From Heterohyrax brucei (Eukaryota; Chordata; Mammalia; Hyracoidea; Procaviidae): a DNA stretch of 64,000 bases. The notes under the pieces are model-generated. The model was given only the letters and a program-made list of their open reading frames with translations, was not told the origin of the DNA and made no database searches. Below are positions 11,537 through 22,538 of this stretch, piece by piece. A program made the translations under genes and the position numbers. The stretch covers positions 64,513,431-64,577,430 of the forward strand of contig CM053146.1 of assembly GCA_028571685.1 (NCBI GenBank). Direction: 5' to 3'. How positions within the stretch are numbered: the stretch's first letter is position 1; each line of letters begins with the position of its first letter.

Positions 11537-12060
11537 TAGTGCATGCATCGGAAAAATCTGCTGCACAGGATCTCTTTAAAGTATTGAAAAGATGTCGCCT
11601 TGAAGACTAAAGTGCACCTGACCCAAGCCATGGTATTCTCAATTGCATCACATGTATGTGAAAGCTGGACAACGAACGAAAAAGATAGAAGAATTGATGC
11701 CTTTAAACTGTGGTGTTGGAAAAGAATGCTGAATGTATCATAGAACGCCAAAAGAACAAACAGATCTGTTCTGGAAGAAGTACAACCAGAGTGCTTCTTG
11801 GAAGCAAAAATGGCAAGATTGCATTTTACATATTTTGGACATGTTGTCAGGAAGGATCAGTCCCTCCCACTTGGTACAGTGGAGGGTCTGCAAAAAACGG
11901 GAAGATCCTCAAGGAAATGCATTGACACAGTGGCCACAACAATGGGCTTAAGCATAAAAGTGACTGTGGACATGGCGCAATACCCAGCAGTGTTTGTTCT
12001 GTCATGCAGAGGGTTGCTATGAGTAAGAACTGACTCATTAACACTTAACAACGATTTGCT
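11537..12060 (+). mobile_element. RTE (BovB-like) LINE 3' end
   Basis: Matches the last part of the afrotherian RTE: 'aaatctgctgcacaggatct', 'cacctgacccaagccatggt', 'tgtgaaagctggacaacgaa', 'gaattgatgcctttaaactg', 'ttttggacatgttgtcagga', 'ttgacacagtggccacaaca', then the terminal 'gggttgctatgagtaagaac...cacttaacaac'. That last block matches the AfroSINE tail. Open frames here (11710-12022) are broken pieces of the RTE protein or its shadows, not host genes. Confidence 0.9.
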
Positions 12061-12185
12061 CATGTTATGTTCAGTTAATAAAAGGCAATGATAACGAAAA
12101 CTAGGGAAAAAGGAAGCATCAGACTTGCGTCAGAACTGACTTAACTGCAGAGTTGTTGGACTACATGCTGGGGACAACTTGCATT

Positions 12186-12390
12186 ACCAAACTCAAACCC
12201 ACTGCTGTGAAGTTGATGGAGACTCACAGTGACCCTGTAGGACACAGCACAACTGCCCATAAGAGTTTCCAGCTCCAAGTGTTTAGGGAACAAACTGCCA
12301 CACCTTTCTCCCACGGATTAGCTGGAAGGTTCAAACAACTAACCTTTCAGTTAGCAGAGCACTTTTAACCACTGAGCCTTCAGGGCCCCT
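12186..12390 (-). mobile_element. AfroSINE, long-type, antisense
   Basis: 'tgtgaagttgatggagactc', 'cagtgaccctgtaggacaca', 'cctttctcccacggattagc', 'ctaacctttcagttagcaga' and 'taaccactgagccttcaggg'. It carries the extra central segment also seen at 4630 and 18136. Confidence 0.88.
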
Positions 12391-12403
12391 TTCACCCATA
12401 CAA

Positions 12404-12575
12404 GAAAAATCAAACCAAGCACGTGACCTAGGAGTCAATTCTGACTCATAGCAACCCTAAAGGACTCAAACAACAGCCCCACAGAGTTTCAAAGGAGCGC
12501 CTAGCGGATGTGAATATCCGACCTCTTGATTAGCAGCTGTAGCACTTAGCCATTATACCAACCAGGGTTTCCTTA
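12404..12575 (-). mobile_element. AfroSINE, antisense
   Basis: Directly follows another antisense AfroSINE. Blocks: 'aggagtcaattctgactcat', 'cacagagtttcaaaggagcg', 'gacctcttgattagcagctg', 'cacttagccattataccaac'. Confidence 0.9.
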
Positions 12576-12863
12576 CCTATACAAGAGTAAAATTATACGA
12601 TTTGTAAATATATACATACATATTGGTGACTCATTTTCCAAAATGTTCTTATTCATAGGAAAGCACAATCAAAAAAGATAATTATTATAGAAGACTTAAG
12701 TCTAAAAATCATGTAGATGCACAAGAATTTTCCAGACCTTAAAGTGATCCAGATTTAAAGATAATACTAAAAGACATCCAAGCAAGAAGCATCTGTTGTT
12801 AATAACTTATTCAAAGTACAAGCTCTTCAAAGAAAAAATGGCAATATTGCTTCTTAGAGGGAT

Positions 12864-13000
12864 AAAACCAAAAACCGGTTGCTGTCCAGTCAATTCTGAC
12901 TCACAGTGACCCTGTATCAGGAGCACCTGGTGGATTTAAACTGTCGACCTTTCGGTTAGCAGCCTGGGCAATTAACCACTACGCCACCAGGGGTTCCTCT
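12864..13000 (-). mobile_element. AfroSINE, antisense, internally deleted
   Basis: 'ctgtccagtcaattctgact', then a jump from 'gaccctgtat' directly to 'caggagcacctggtgg', followed by 'gtcgacctttcggttagcag' and 'ttaaccactacgccaccagg'. About 30 bases of the usual centre are missing. Confidence 0.88.
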
Positions 13001-13029
13001 TATAGGGATAGATTTAATTTAAAACATAA

Positions 13030-13155
13030 ATAAACAAATCTCATTGCCATCAAGTCGATTCTGACTCATAGTGACCCTACAGATATAACATAGCAATTAT
13101 ATCAAAAAATTACAACCCAAGAGCCCCACAGCAAAAAACTCCACAGTGTGCTATT
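13030..13155 (-). repeat. AfroSINE fragment, antisense
   Basis: 'cattgccatcaagtcgattc' and 'gactcatagtgaccctacag' are the SINE tail; the later 'gagccccacagc...ctccacagtg' may be a rearranged remainder. The tRNA-like head is absent. Confidence 0.65.
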
Positions 13156-14640
13156 CCTTCATTGTGAAAAAGGTGGAAAACTTAATTAAGAAAGCTAATT
13201 TCTAGCTATCTAGTTCTACTTACTGTTTAGACTTCATCAAATTCACCTACATTTCAAAGAAAAATAAAAAATGCAGCAAAGCACACTTAGAGAATTCTCA
13301 CTGGTTTAAAACAAATTACACTGAAGATTCTTAAAAAAATTATTGATTGATTTGACAAACACATGACACTAAATGTGTTTATATTTAATATTTTTATGCA
13401 TTTGCAAATTTTAAGATCTGTATCTTTCAGAGTTTGCTTAACTGTGTGAAAACACCATACCCGCAGTTGGCTTATCAGCTGGTATCAAATAATATCAAAT
13501 CTCACTTCACAGAAAACATGTATTATTTTAATACCTATAAATAAAGTGATATTATAAATATTTAAAGGTATAACAATGATGAATAAATAGTAGTTTCACA
13601 GTTTACAGGAATGAATATCTCCTTTCTAAGGTTTTCTAACAGCTACGTAGAACATAATAAATAATGCTGAAGCAAAGGAGTAACTGAAGCATACTAAAAC
13701 TGTAAAGTTTTTTTCAATTTTTTTCCCCCCTTATGGTCAACAGGCTTTATGATATTACTCATTTCCATTAAAACAGGAGCTGTGATGGAACACAGCAACT
13801 ACAGGTAGAGTCAAAATGCTCATTAATTTCAGCTGCTGACTGCATTGCCCGTTCCCTAGTTCACTTCTGTTTCTATAGCAACAAAGGTAGGACCAGGAAA
13901 ATAGAAGCAAATACTTTAAGGTAACAGCTAAGCAGAGTGTCAAGTGTTGAGTTGCATATATAGTAACTTAATTTTCAGAAAATAATTTAAAATGCAGAAA
14001 GAAAGAAGGAAATCAGTCTGTACGCTCTAAAAGGAAAGACCCTATCTGCTTGGAGTATTTTTTCTTTCACTGTTTTCACTAAAAAGTACTTAAATTTTGC
14101 TTACAATTTTTCTAAGAATTTTATACTCCCACAATGAGAGGCCAGAAAGCAAAACAAAAACAAAATTGCCAAGAGTCCACATTGACTTTCTTAGCACAAT
14201 TCATAGTGCTGGAATTAAGGATTTTAAATATTCTATCATATTTTGTGATCCTAATTAGGACTTCATTTTATCTAAGTGTTACGGTAATGTTAATATGAAC
14301 ATGAACTTTTATACACACACACACTGACTCCATACCAATGAAATATATATAATGTGTCTGAAGGGGGAATTTCCTCAGCTTTTCTAAGTAATTATGGGGT
14401 TATCTGAAGTCTCTAAGTATCCAACACCATGGCTTTATTAGATCCTTTAAACTGTTCACTGTTTGTCAAGTTGAATTATGTGAAAAAAAAATTTTTTTCC
14501 TTTCTCACAACATTATCACTCCAAAAAGATGACAGCCACCCTGACAAGATTTAGAAAACGATGCTTGCACTAGTACCTGAGACAGCTCCAAATGGTCTTA
14601 CTGGGTGTTCCTGTTCTTTACCAGGGTTACTCAGGGGACC
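13156..14640. other. Sequence without recognisable feature
   Basis: About 1.5 kb of AT-rich DNA with a short CA run near 14316. No exon-like open frame with paired splice sites was convincing and no repeat family was recognised. Confidence 0.45.
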
Positions 14641-14649
14641 AACAGAGCA

Positions 14650-15060
14650 TGGCTGACATGATGGTATGTTGCTGAGATTGGGTTAGAAAGGCCAGTGCAC
14701 CCTTATTCTTGGTTTCTCTGCCTCTCATCTTGCATCACTCACTCCAAGAGAATCAAGCTCCCACACCAGGACCAGTGCTATGGAAAGAACCACAGGTCAA
14801 TATCCAAAAAGGAGTTGTTAATAATAACCTATTAATAACCATATGAGTTTAGAAGCAGATCCTCTGGCCACAGTTGAACCTTGCAAAGTCTGATGTCCCT
14901 CCTGAGAGCCTGTGAACCATCCCATGAATGACCCTGCATCAAAACCACCTAACTAAGCTAATCCCAGGTTTCTGATCTAGGGAAAATGAAATACTAGTCA
15001 ATGTTCGTTGTTTTGATCTACAAAACGCTGAAATATTTTGCTACAGAGCAATAGAAAATA
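14650..15060 (+). mobile_element. MaLR-type LTR, sense, 3' part
   Basis: 'ggtttctctgcctctcatct', 'caccaggaccagtgctatgg', 'aagcagatcctctggccaca', 'accacctaactaagctaatc' and 'tttgctacagagcaatagaa' follow the order of a MaLR/ERVL LTR 3' half as I remember it. The left boundary is uncertain. Confidence 0.55.
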
Positions 15061-15760
15061 AAGTATCTTATTCAGCCTCTTATCTCCCGTTCTAACAAAA
15101 TTCCTTGCCTCCAGCAAATACTTAATAAACAATTAACAAAGCACAGCATTAAGATGCTGCACAGTTTGGCTAACACACCAAATAGGAAACAAATTTAAGC
15201 CTCCACCTCCACACTCCCCAGTCTTTCTGTGTGACAACTGAAACTTAAGACAATAGATACTAATTGAATAAAACCTAAAATTTACTATAAACAGCAGAGA
15301 ACAAAGAGTACGTCCAAAACCTATATTACCATCCCTACCTCCCACTATTGTCTACACTGAGCACTGCAAACTTTGGCCAACCCTCTACATCTTATCTTTG
15401 ACTAATCTGAAAAGACTTCTAGTTATTCTGCCCTTCTAAATTCTACCCCTCCCATAAGAATGCCTCCTAAGAGGAAAAATTTCGGAAAACTTTAATTATT
15501 GCAAAAAAAGATCAATGATATCCTTTCTGGGGCATCTTACCACATTATCTGTGCCTTTCAGCGTTTTTGAATCAAAATTTCAAGGGAATAAAGAAATGGA
15601 ACTTGTAATATTTAAAATGTGCTACATTAACAAACAAAACAAAAAAACTCTTAGAAAAACTAATAATCTTTTAAGAATCCAAGTCTACATAATTAAGGGA
15701 AGTCTCTAGTAAATGAGATTAGTTGAATAAGTTTGGTTACAAAAAAAACAGCTAACTGAC
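15061..15760. other. Sequence without recognisable feature
   Basis: No repeat or exon recognised. The short frames at 15133-15345 and 15515-15709 have no family resemblance. Confidence 0.4.
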
Positions 15761-15761
15761 C

Positions 15762-15806
15762 AAATAAAAGCCAAGTGCCGTCCAGTCGGATCCGACCAAA
15801 TAAGCC
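15762..15806 (-). repeat. AfroSINE tail fragment, antisense
   Basis: Only 'agtgccgtccagtcggatcc' and a few flanking bases remain of the SINE 3' tail. Confidence 0.5.
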
Positions 15807-15961
15807 AACATTAATCCCATATAATATTTATGATTATGAAAAATATAAATTCATGTTCAACTACACTGAATCATTATCCTGACAAACTTTATTTCAACAG
15901 TAATTATGTTTTGTATTTTTTGTGAGTGTGTAACTGTAATTCTTTTTTACTGCTGAACAGT

Positions 15962-16460
15962 ATGCCATTAAAAAAACATTTTATTGTGCTTTAAGTGAAA
16001 GTTTACAATTCAAATCAATTTGCCATATAAGACCCGCTACACAGCTCTGGAAACTGGTGGCATAGTGGTTAAGTGCTATGGCTGCTAACCAGAAGGTCAG
16101 CAGTTCAAATCCACCAGGTGCTCCTTGAAAACTCTTAAGACAGTTCTATTCTGTGTATAGGGTCACTATGAGTCAGAATTCACTCAATAGCAGTGAATTT
16201 GGTTTGGAGCTTTGATGCAGCTCTATCTGTTTCCTCCTCTCCCAACCCCCCCATGCATGACACTATACTTCTCCTTTCCACCCTGTACTTCCCATATCCA
16301 TTCAAATAACTCCCATCTCCCCCTACCCTCACATCTCGCCTCTGGACAGGAGCTGCTCAGACAGCCTCCTGGTTTCAGCTCTGAGCTTACAGAGAGTCTG
16401 GGGGCCATGTCCTCAGGAGACCTTCCAGTCTGAAGGACCACCATGTATGGTCTTTTAGCA
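15962..16460 (-). mobile_element. Elephant-type L1 3' UTR, antisense, with nested AfroSINE
   Basis: Starts with 'ttttattgtgctttaagtga' and 'aagtttacaattcaaatcaa', then after the AfroSINE continues with 'cttctcctttccaccctgta', 'ctggacaggagctgctcaga' and 'gtctgggggccatgtcctca'. The same block order recurs at 59915. The open frames on both strands at 16212-16444 are shadows in this UTR. Confidence 0.8.
16048..16207 (+). mobile_element. AfroSINE, sense, nested in L1 3' UTR
   Basis: Complete: 'ggtggcatagtggttaagtg', 'ggtcagcagttcaaatccac', 'caggtgctccttgaaaactc', 'gtcactatgagtcagaattc', 'tgaatttggtttgg'. It interrupts the L1 3' UTR between 'gctacacagctc' and 'agctttgatgcagctc'. Confidence 0.93.
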
Positions 16461-16549
16461 GAGTTCTAGTTTTACATATGCTCTGTATTTTGTAGCATGT
16501 CAGCTTGAAAATAATTTCCAAGACTTTTAGGTAATCTACAACCTTGGAT

Positions 16550-16708
16550 AGAAACCCTGGTGGCATAGTGGTTAGGGCTATGTCTGCTAACCAAAAAGTC
16601 AGCAGTTCAAATCTGCCAAATACTCTTTGGAAACTCTATGCTGTAGTTCTCCTCTCACCTATGGGGTGACTGAGTCAGAATCGACTTGACAGCAGTGGGT
16701 TTGGTATA
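16550..16708 (+). mobile_element. AfroSINE, sense
   Basis: Well preserved: 'ccctggtggcatagtggtta', 'agtcagcagttcaaatctgc', 'aatcgacttgacagcagtgg'. It is flanked by 'accttgga' and 'acctttgga', a likely target-site duplication with one difference. Confidence 0.93.
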
Positions 16709-16829
16709 CCTTTGGACTGATAATAATCAAATGACATTTATTAAATATCCAGATAATTTCTAAAGGAGAATACAGAAAAAATTACTAAGTATACCTTAGG
16801 TTCATATATATTTGCTTATTTTTATATGC

Positions 16830-16958
16830 TAGTAACAGGTTTGGCAGTCTGAATCCACCATCCACTGCTTGGCAACCCATACAGCAGTTGTACTCTAGTG
16901 TATAAAGTCACTATGAGTTGGAATGCACTGGAAAGAATGGGTGTTACTGGTTTTAGTG
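16830..16958 (+). repeat. AfroSINE 3' part, sense
   Basis: The tRNA-like head is missing. The body ('ggcagtctgaatccaccatc') and tail ('gtcactatgagttggaatgc') are recognisable. Confidence 0.75.
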
Positions 16959-16959
16959 G

Positions 16960-18130
16960 TAGGGTATAGTTCTGATGATATTAATGAAAGGCCTCATTTT
17001 TGCAACTTTAAGACATTTATATAGCTACAGAAAGTTGTGTTTTGTGTGCTCATTAGCTCCACTAATCTGCTAAAATGTATGTGTACACCAGTTTTCAGTT
17101 ATCCACCTCCAAGTTTTCACTTTGAAGTAGAAAATGGTTACTTTGGTTAAGTTACAATAATATGAGTAGTTGACATGATACTAGGAGCAATACTGACAAA
17201 AGAAACATAACTGGACAGGTGCATGTATTTAAAAGAAAAAAAAAATTTACGTCCTAAAGAAGGGATTCTGGGACTTTTTTGGTCCCCTGATCCCCCTTCT
17301 ATTTTAGGACTTACTGAGGACTTCATGGAGCTTTTATTTATGTGGGTTATAACTTGATATTTATCATACTGGAAAAAAATAGAAATATATTTTAAAAAAT
17401 AATTACTGATTCATTAGAAGACAGCAATGATTAATGCATTGCATACTAATAGGAATAACATCTTGTCTTATTATGTAAATAGTTTTGACTTCCCGGATCC
17501 CCTTTAGAAACAACTATCGATCCAACAATCCACAACTTTTTCAATTGAGGTTTGGGGACATAGAAAGCCTATAAAAGAAGTAAGGCTCACAGATCTTTGG
17601 ACCCATGTTCACACAGCAGACAGAACTTGAAGGGCTACTGGTTATAAGAGACTTAATTGTTGATCTCGTCATTGTAATTTCCCTCAACCTGTCATTAGAG
17701 TTGAAAAGAACCTGATGTGCAGGTGATGATCAAATTTGACTGACTCACCAAACAGAATTCATAAACCACATGGTTACAGAGTGGCTCCTCCTCTCAACTT
17801 CATGACTCCAGTGTGCCAGGCACTTTTCCTTAAAGGAGAGGAACTATTAAAATCAGAGGTAGATTCACAAACAGGATCACAGATGCCCCACAGCAATGAT
17901 TTCAACAGGTGCAGAAAAAAAAGTTCCACAGTTCCAGAAGAAAACATCTCCAAACTATACTCCCTGTTGGCCAGATCATCTTGCCTCTTACCCCATATAT
18001 AAGAAACCATCAACAGCTAACTCTTTTGCACAAATCATAAACCAAAAACAAACAAAAAAAGAAAAAAACCTTAAATAAAATAGAGGCCATCAAGGATTAT
18101 GTATAGTTTAAGTTGCCCATGCATTTGATA
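16960..18130. other. Mostly unrecognised sequence
   Basis: Contains a stretch (17250-17560) that may be an old DNA transposon, but I cannot name it. The 88-codon frame at 17736-18002 and its opposite-strand partner at 17774-18013 show no family resemblance. It ends in an A-rich run (18040-18070). Confidence 0.35.
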
Positions 18131-18135
18131 AGCTT

Positions 18136-18238
18136 TACAGAAACTAACCACCACATCTTTCTCCCAGAGCGACGCTGGTGGTTCCGATTGCGGTTAGCAA
18201 TTGAGCACTTTAACCACTGCAGCACCAGGGTTCCTTCT
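18136..18238 (-). repeat. AfroSINE long-type head, antisense
   Basis: 'cacatctttctcccagagcg' followed by 'gctggtggttccgattgcgg', 'gttagcaattgagcacttta' and 'accactgcagcaccagggtt'. Only the head-side half of the longer subfamily is present. Confidence 0.8.
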
Positions 18239-18427
18239 ACAAGTACTAGTCAATTTTATTCTTCACAGTCAAGCCAATTTTGTTGCCTTGCTTCTAATAT
18301 TTCCTTCCTCCAATATTTCCAACATTATTTTACTCTTTACACACACAAAAAAATAAGGCACAGTTGCAAACACTGGAAGCAGGGCAGCAAAACTGTCTTT
18401 ATCTGCATAAGATACAATTACACCCAA

Positions 18428-18578
18428 AGTAGTGACTAAATGCTATGACTGCTAACCAAAAGGTTGGCAGCTGGAATCCACTAGGTACTCCTTAGAAACT
18501 CTACAGGACAGTTCTAACTCCATCCTATAGAGCTGCTATGAGTCACAATCCGGAAAATCCTTGAGAATTAACCAAAAA
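18428..18578 (+). mobile_element. AfroSINE, sense
   Basis: Starts at 'agtgactaaatgctatgact', through 'ggttggcagctggaatccac', 'actccttagaaactctacag' and 'ctgctatgagtcacaatccg'. Confidence 0.88.
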
Positions 18579-18609
18579 CTATGCATAAAATATTCATTGA
18601 AACATTATT

Positions 18610-18960
18610 TGTGTCAGTTAGGAAAAGAAATCACTCCATCAATCTAGGCATATACCCTACTAGTACATAGGATCAGCAGGCACAAGAGGAAATCAGAAAG
18701 CCCTGTGGGAAGGAAAGTATAGAGTGACAAAGATTTAGCAGAAATAACTCTTCATCAAGGTATTAGAACACAACAGGATTTTATCAGGCAAAAAAAGGAA
18801 GGAACAAGTACTGTAGACAAGGGATATCATGTGCAAAAGCATGGAGTCATGAAAGCTTATACTAGGGATTTGTAACAAATTTAGTATGTCTGTGTTTAGT
18901 GTGTCTATGTTGAAAATATGCTTCTATGTACCAGTAGTTTTCAGAAACAATGGGTGTAAG
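18610..18960 (-). repeat. Possible L2 LINE fragment, antisense
   Basis: The stretch 'gggatatcatgtgcaaaagcatggagtcatgaaagc' is a degraded form of an antisense L2 motif ('catgtgcaaaggc...'). The rest is too diverged for a firm call. Confidence 0.4.
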
Positions 18961-19064
18961 TGGTTATTGTTGTTGTTGTGTGTAGTCTAGTCCATTCTAA
19001 CTCATACTGACCCTACAAGACAGAACAGAACTGCTCCGCACGGTTTCCTGGGCTGTAATAAACA
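18960..19064 (-). repeat. AfroSINE long-type tail, antisense
   Basis: Begins with a 'tgttgttgttg' run, then 'tctagtccattctaactcat', 'actgaccctacaagacagaa' and 'cggtttcctgggctgtaata', which is the long-subfamily centre. The head is missing. Confidence 0.8.
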
Positions 19065-19075
19065 CACACAGAAAA

Positions 19076-19242
19076 ACACACTAAACCCAGTGTCGTCAAG
19101 TTGATGATGCCAACTCACAGTGACCCTACAGGACGAAGAAGAACTGCCCCAGAGTTTCCAAGGAGCACATGGTGGATCTGAACTGCTGATCTTTTGGTTA
19201 GCAGCTGCAGTACTTAACTACTATACCACCACGGTTTCCAAT
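19076..19242 (-). mobile_element. AfroSINE, antisense
   Basis: 'gtcgtcaagttgatgatgcc', 'cagtgaccctacaggacgaa', 'cagagtttccaaggagcaca', 'gatcttttggttagcagctg', 'ctataccaccacggtttcca'. Confidence 0.92.
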
Positions 19243-20447
19243 AAGCAAAATACATATGAAAACAATTGGGATAGCTGAAAGTGATTATTCATCTATGTAC
19301 AACGTGATGCACCAGGACGGCAGTAGGATTTTTAAGTTAAACTCATCATGAGAATGTATAATGTACTATAAAGCCTGTCTAATCACTGTAAGTGATAAGC
19401 CATACCAATCTTTCTCTAAGTCTTCACTTTTCATCATCTGAAAGCATTCACCTCAAGTGTTCAACTACATCAAATTATGATCTAAGAGATGTGAATGCAA
19501 AGATATATGATCTCCAAACTACCCAAACAAGCTCAACTCCACTCCTTTAAATAATTGTGTTTCTCATATTTACCTGTGTGTCCATTCACACTGATACTAG
19601 TCTAGTTGTTATAACCCAACACTGGAATTCTTGCAACAAACCACTGGCCAATCTTTGTATACAGCCTCTTCTTTTTATGCATCAATAGATTTTTTTCCAA
19701 ACCTATCTTTCTAAAACAATTTTTTTTAATCAAATCACCCCTCTGTGTAAAAACCTATTATTTAACTTATATTCCCATTTTAACTTCATTTCTCACTATT
19801 TACTAACAAATTTTAGTTAGGCCCATTTCCCTCCACCTCCCTCCATTGTTCAAGCTGCTGTTCTAAGCTCAAGTCCATACTTTCTTCACAGCCCAATTCA
19901 AAGTCCAGTCTCCTTGAACTCTTCTAAACCCAAACCAATTTTTCAGTCATTTGGATTTTGGGGATATCAAAACTAATAATTATGTATAAGAACTCTCCTG
20001 AACTGTAAGATGAGCAAAGGCTCATCTTATGGGAGGGAGTAGACAGGGGAGGGTAGGTTCTGTGGAGCAGGTTTTATTAAAATATGCTAAGTATTATCTT
20101 GGCCATGGTACTACACTGGAGTCCTAAACACTGTCTCTCAGCACTGACAGTTTCAGCACTAGCACAAAAACACATCATTTCTGTAGCTTAGCTCCTGATG
20201 CTGACAGGTGGCCTGCATTTAGAACCTATGATATATACAAAATATTTGTAAAAATATTTAAATGAAAACATGATGCCACACTTGGTTACAAATGTTCCCA
20301 CTGTGAGAGCCACCGAGGAACAGACAGCACTTGGTAGAACAGCAGATTCATGAATCCCACCTGATTTTCCTTCAAACTCCCACTTTTCCAACAGGAAAAA
20401 ATGAATTTCTAGGAGTTACAACCATATATGATGGTATTTCACTAGAT
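19243..20447. other. Sequence without recognisable feature
   Basis: About 1.2 kb with no feature I can name. A pyrimidine-rich part near 19800-19860 and a GGGAGGG-type run near 20030-20060 are the only compositional changes. Confidence 0.4.
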
Positions 20448-20988
20448 GAGGTCTGACAAGTCTGAGAACTTAATTGCTTTAAGTGCTACATACCTCACTG
20501 CTGAAGATCACTGTGGTCACCTTCAAAATACTCCCCTTGGTAAGCTAAGCACTGACACCAGTGCTTAGGTCCACCCTTCAAAGCAATTTTTGAACTCTTT
20601 CTGGAATGGCCATTGTTCACTGTGGCAATTTCACAAACTTAATTGCTTAGCCGTCTGTGAGAGAATTTTTAGCCAGTACACAAATAACCACATTGGAATA
20701 CTCTCCCTACTCACCAGCTATGGCCCCCAGTGACTTTTTCTTTACCTGAAGATAAAGGAAATATTGAAAGGAAGACATTTTGATGACATTCAGGGTATCA
20801 AGGGTTACTACAACACCACCTCTGATGGGCATTCCAGAAAAAGAGTTCCGAAATTGCTTTGAAGGGTGGACTAGGTGCTGGCATCAGTGTTACAGAGAGA
20901 AATTCAAAGATGACCATAGCAGTATTCAGCAACGAGGTATGTAGCACTTTTTCTAGGATGAGTTCATGAACTCAACTGGCAGGCTTCA
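20448..20988 (-). mobile_element. Fold-back mariner-derived element, copy 1
   Basis: Begins 'gaggtctgacaag' and ends with the inverted equivalent 'gagttcatgaactcaac...'. The left arm (about 20490-20620) and right arm (about 20825-20950) are inverted copies of one sequence. The right arm translated on the plus strand resembles the C-terminus of mariner transposase (around 'CFEGWTRCWH'). The middle runs opposite to that of copies 2 and 3, so this copy is inserted the other way round. No intact transposase gene is present. Confidence 0.8.
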
Positions 20989-21029
20989 TATGTAAATCTT
21001 TTCTCCTTAAATAATTATGAAGCATATAA

Positions 21030-21180
21030 ACTAAAACAGACTGCTCCTGAGCTGACTCTAACTCATAACAACCCTTTAAGATACAATTATCCCACTAAGT
21101 TTTCAAGGACTGCCTGGTGGATTCAAACTGCTGACCTTTTGGTGAGCTGCTATAGCTCTTAACTACCACACCACCAAAGT
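21030..21180 (-). mobile_element. AfroSINE, antisense
   Basis: 'tgagctgactctaactcata', 'aagttttcaaggactgcctg', 'gctgaccttttggtgagctg', 'ttaactaccacaccaccaaa'. Confidence 0.88.
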
Positions 21181-21341
21181 CAATCAAACTCACTACCTTT
21201 GGAGTCAATTCTGAATCACAGTGACCCTACAGCATAGAGTAGAACTACTCCATACTTTCCAAGGAGCACTTGGTGGATTCAAACTGCCAACCTTTGGCTT
21301 AGCAGCCATAGCACTTAACCATTATACGACCAGGGTTTCCC
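21181..21341 (-). mobile_element. AfroSINE, antisense, abutting the previous copy
   Basis: 'ctttggagtcaattctgaat', 'cagtgaccctacagcataga', 'ctttccaaggagcacttggt', 'cacttaaccattatacgacc'. It lies head to tail with the copy at 21030, with almost no spacer. Confidence 0.92.
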
Positions 21342-22003
21342 AAAAGCATACTGGCCATGTATTTTACTACCAAACACCTTGACTTGTTTCAGGTTATTAG
21401 TAAACAAATGCTGGCCTAATTCCTGCCCTCAATTTAGTGATCAATTTATTTAACTAATCAGTACTGCCTAATAAGGGGCTATTAGCACATTACAATAGTA
21501 CTAAGCATGAGAAACTGGTAAATAATTTGTATCTGTTCCCAGGGGTAACTTATCAAATGCTAAGTTTACAAACACATAAACAAACATGTATTTTTATGCA
21601 GGTACATGTAAATAATTTAGTTGGTACCTGCTGGGCTTTAGTTGCAACATATTAAGTATTATCTGCAAAAAGTAATATTTTTGCAATAAGATATTTACAA
21701 AATGTTTTATTTTTAAAACAAAAAATGGTCAAATTCAAGGCACTATGTCATATAACATATCATTAAGAAAAATAGCAGCATTCTGATCACATTCTATTTT
21801 GCTTTTATTACAGAGCATGTCTTAGGACTGCTCTCCCATTTCTCACATAGCACTAAAAAAGAAATTCTACTTAACTTACCAATCTTAACTACAAGTTCTT
21901 TTCCTCAACCAAACTGTTCACTGTTTACAATGCCCTTCTCTAGTTCTTCAACTTGAAATCCCCAAGGTAACAATAAGAGTTATCTCCTCAACAAGCTGTT
22001 TGC
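21342..22003. other. Sequence without recognisable feature
   Basis: AT-rich DNA with no named repeat or exon-like structure. Confidence 0.4.
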
Positions 22004-22061
22004 TATGCATGGACTGAATTATGTTTTCCAAAAATATGTGTTGTAAATCCTAACCTCTGTA

Positions 22062-22218
22062 GTTGGAGCCCTCGTGGTACAAGGGTTAAAGAGCTTGGCC
22101 GTTAACAAAAAGTGTGCAGTTTGAATCCTCCGTATGCTCCTTGGAAACCACATGGGGCAGCTCTACTCTGTCTTGTAGGGTTGCTATGAGTCTGAATTGA
22201 CTGGAGGGCAATGGGACC
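22062..22218 (+). mobile_element. AfroSINE, sense, nested in MaLR LTR
   Basis: 'gagccctcgtggtacaaggg' head, 'gtgtgcagtttgaatcctcc', 'gctccttggaaaccacatgg', 'gttgctatgagtctgaattg' tail. The LTR continues on both sides. Confidence 0.9.
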
Positions 22219-22377
22219 CCTGTAGTTACAATGTCATTTGGGAATAGGTTTGTTTCTGTTACATTGATAAAGCAGGATTAGTGTAGGGTGTGCTCTGAGT
22301 TTTGTATATCTCTTCTGAGATACACAAGAGATTAAAGGCAGCATAACAGAAATGGGGTACGACAGACGCCAAAACCA

Positions 22378-22538
22378 AGACCAAACCCATTACCATTGAG
22401 TAGATTCCGACTCATAGCAACCCTATAGCACAGAGCAGAACTGCTCTATAGAGTCTCCAAGGAGCACCTGGCAGATGTGAACTGTGAGCCTTTTGGTTAG
22501 GTGGCACCACTTAACCATTATACCACCAGGGTCTCCTG
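22378..22538 (-). mobile_element. AfroSINE, antisense, nested in MaLR LTR
   Basis: 'cattgagtagattccgactc', 'atagagtctccaaggagcac', 'gagccttttggttaggtggc', 'cttaaccattataccaccag'. The two frames at 22423-22666 cross this SINE and are not genes. Confidence 0.92.

Noticed and set aside
11710..12063. Several overlapping frames on both strands
   Set aside because: They are remnants and shadows of the RTE 3' coding end, with stops and frameshifts.
16212..16444. Frames of 73 codons on both strands
   Set aside because: Both lie in an antisense L1 3' UTR that recurs at 59915-60300.
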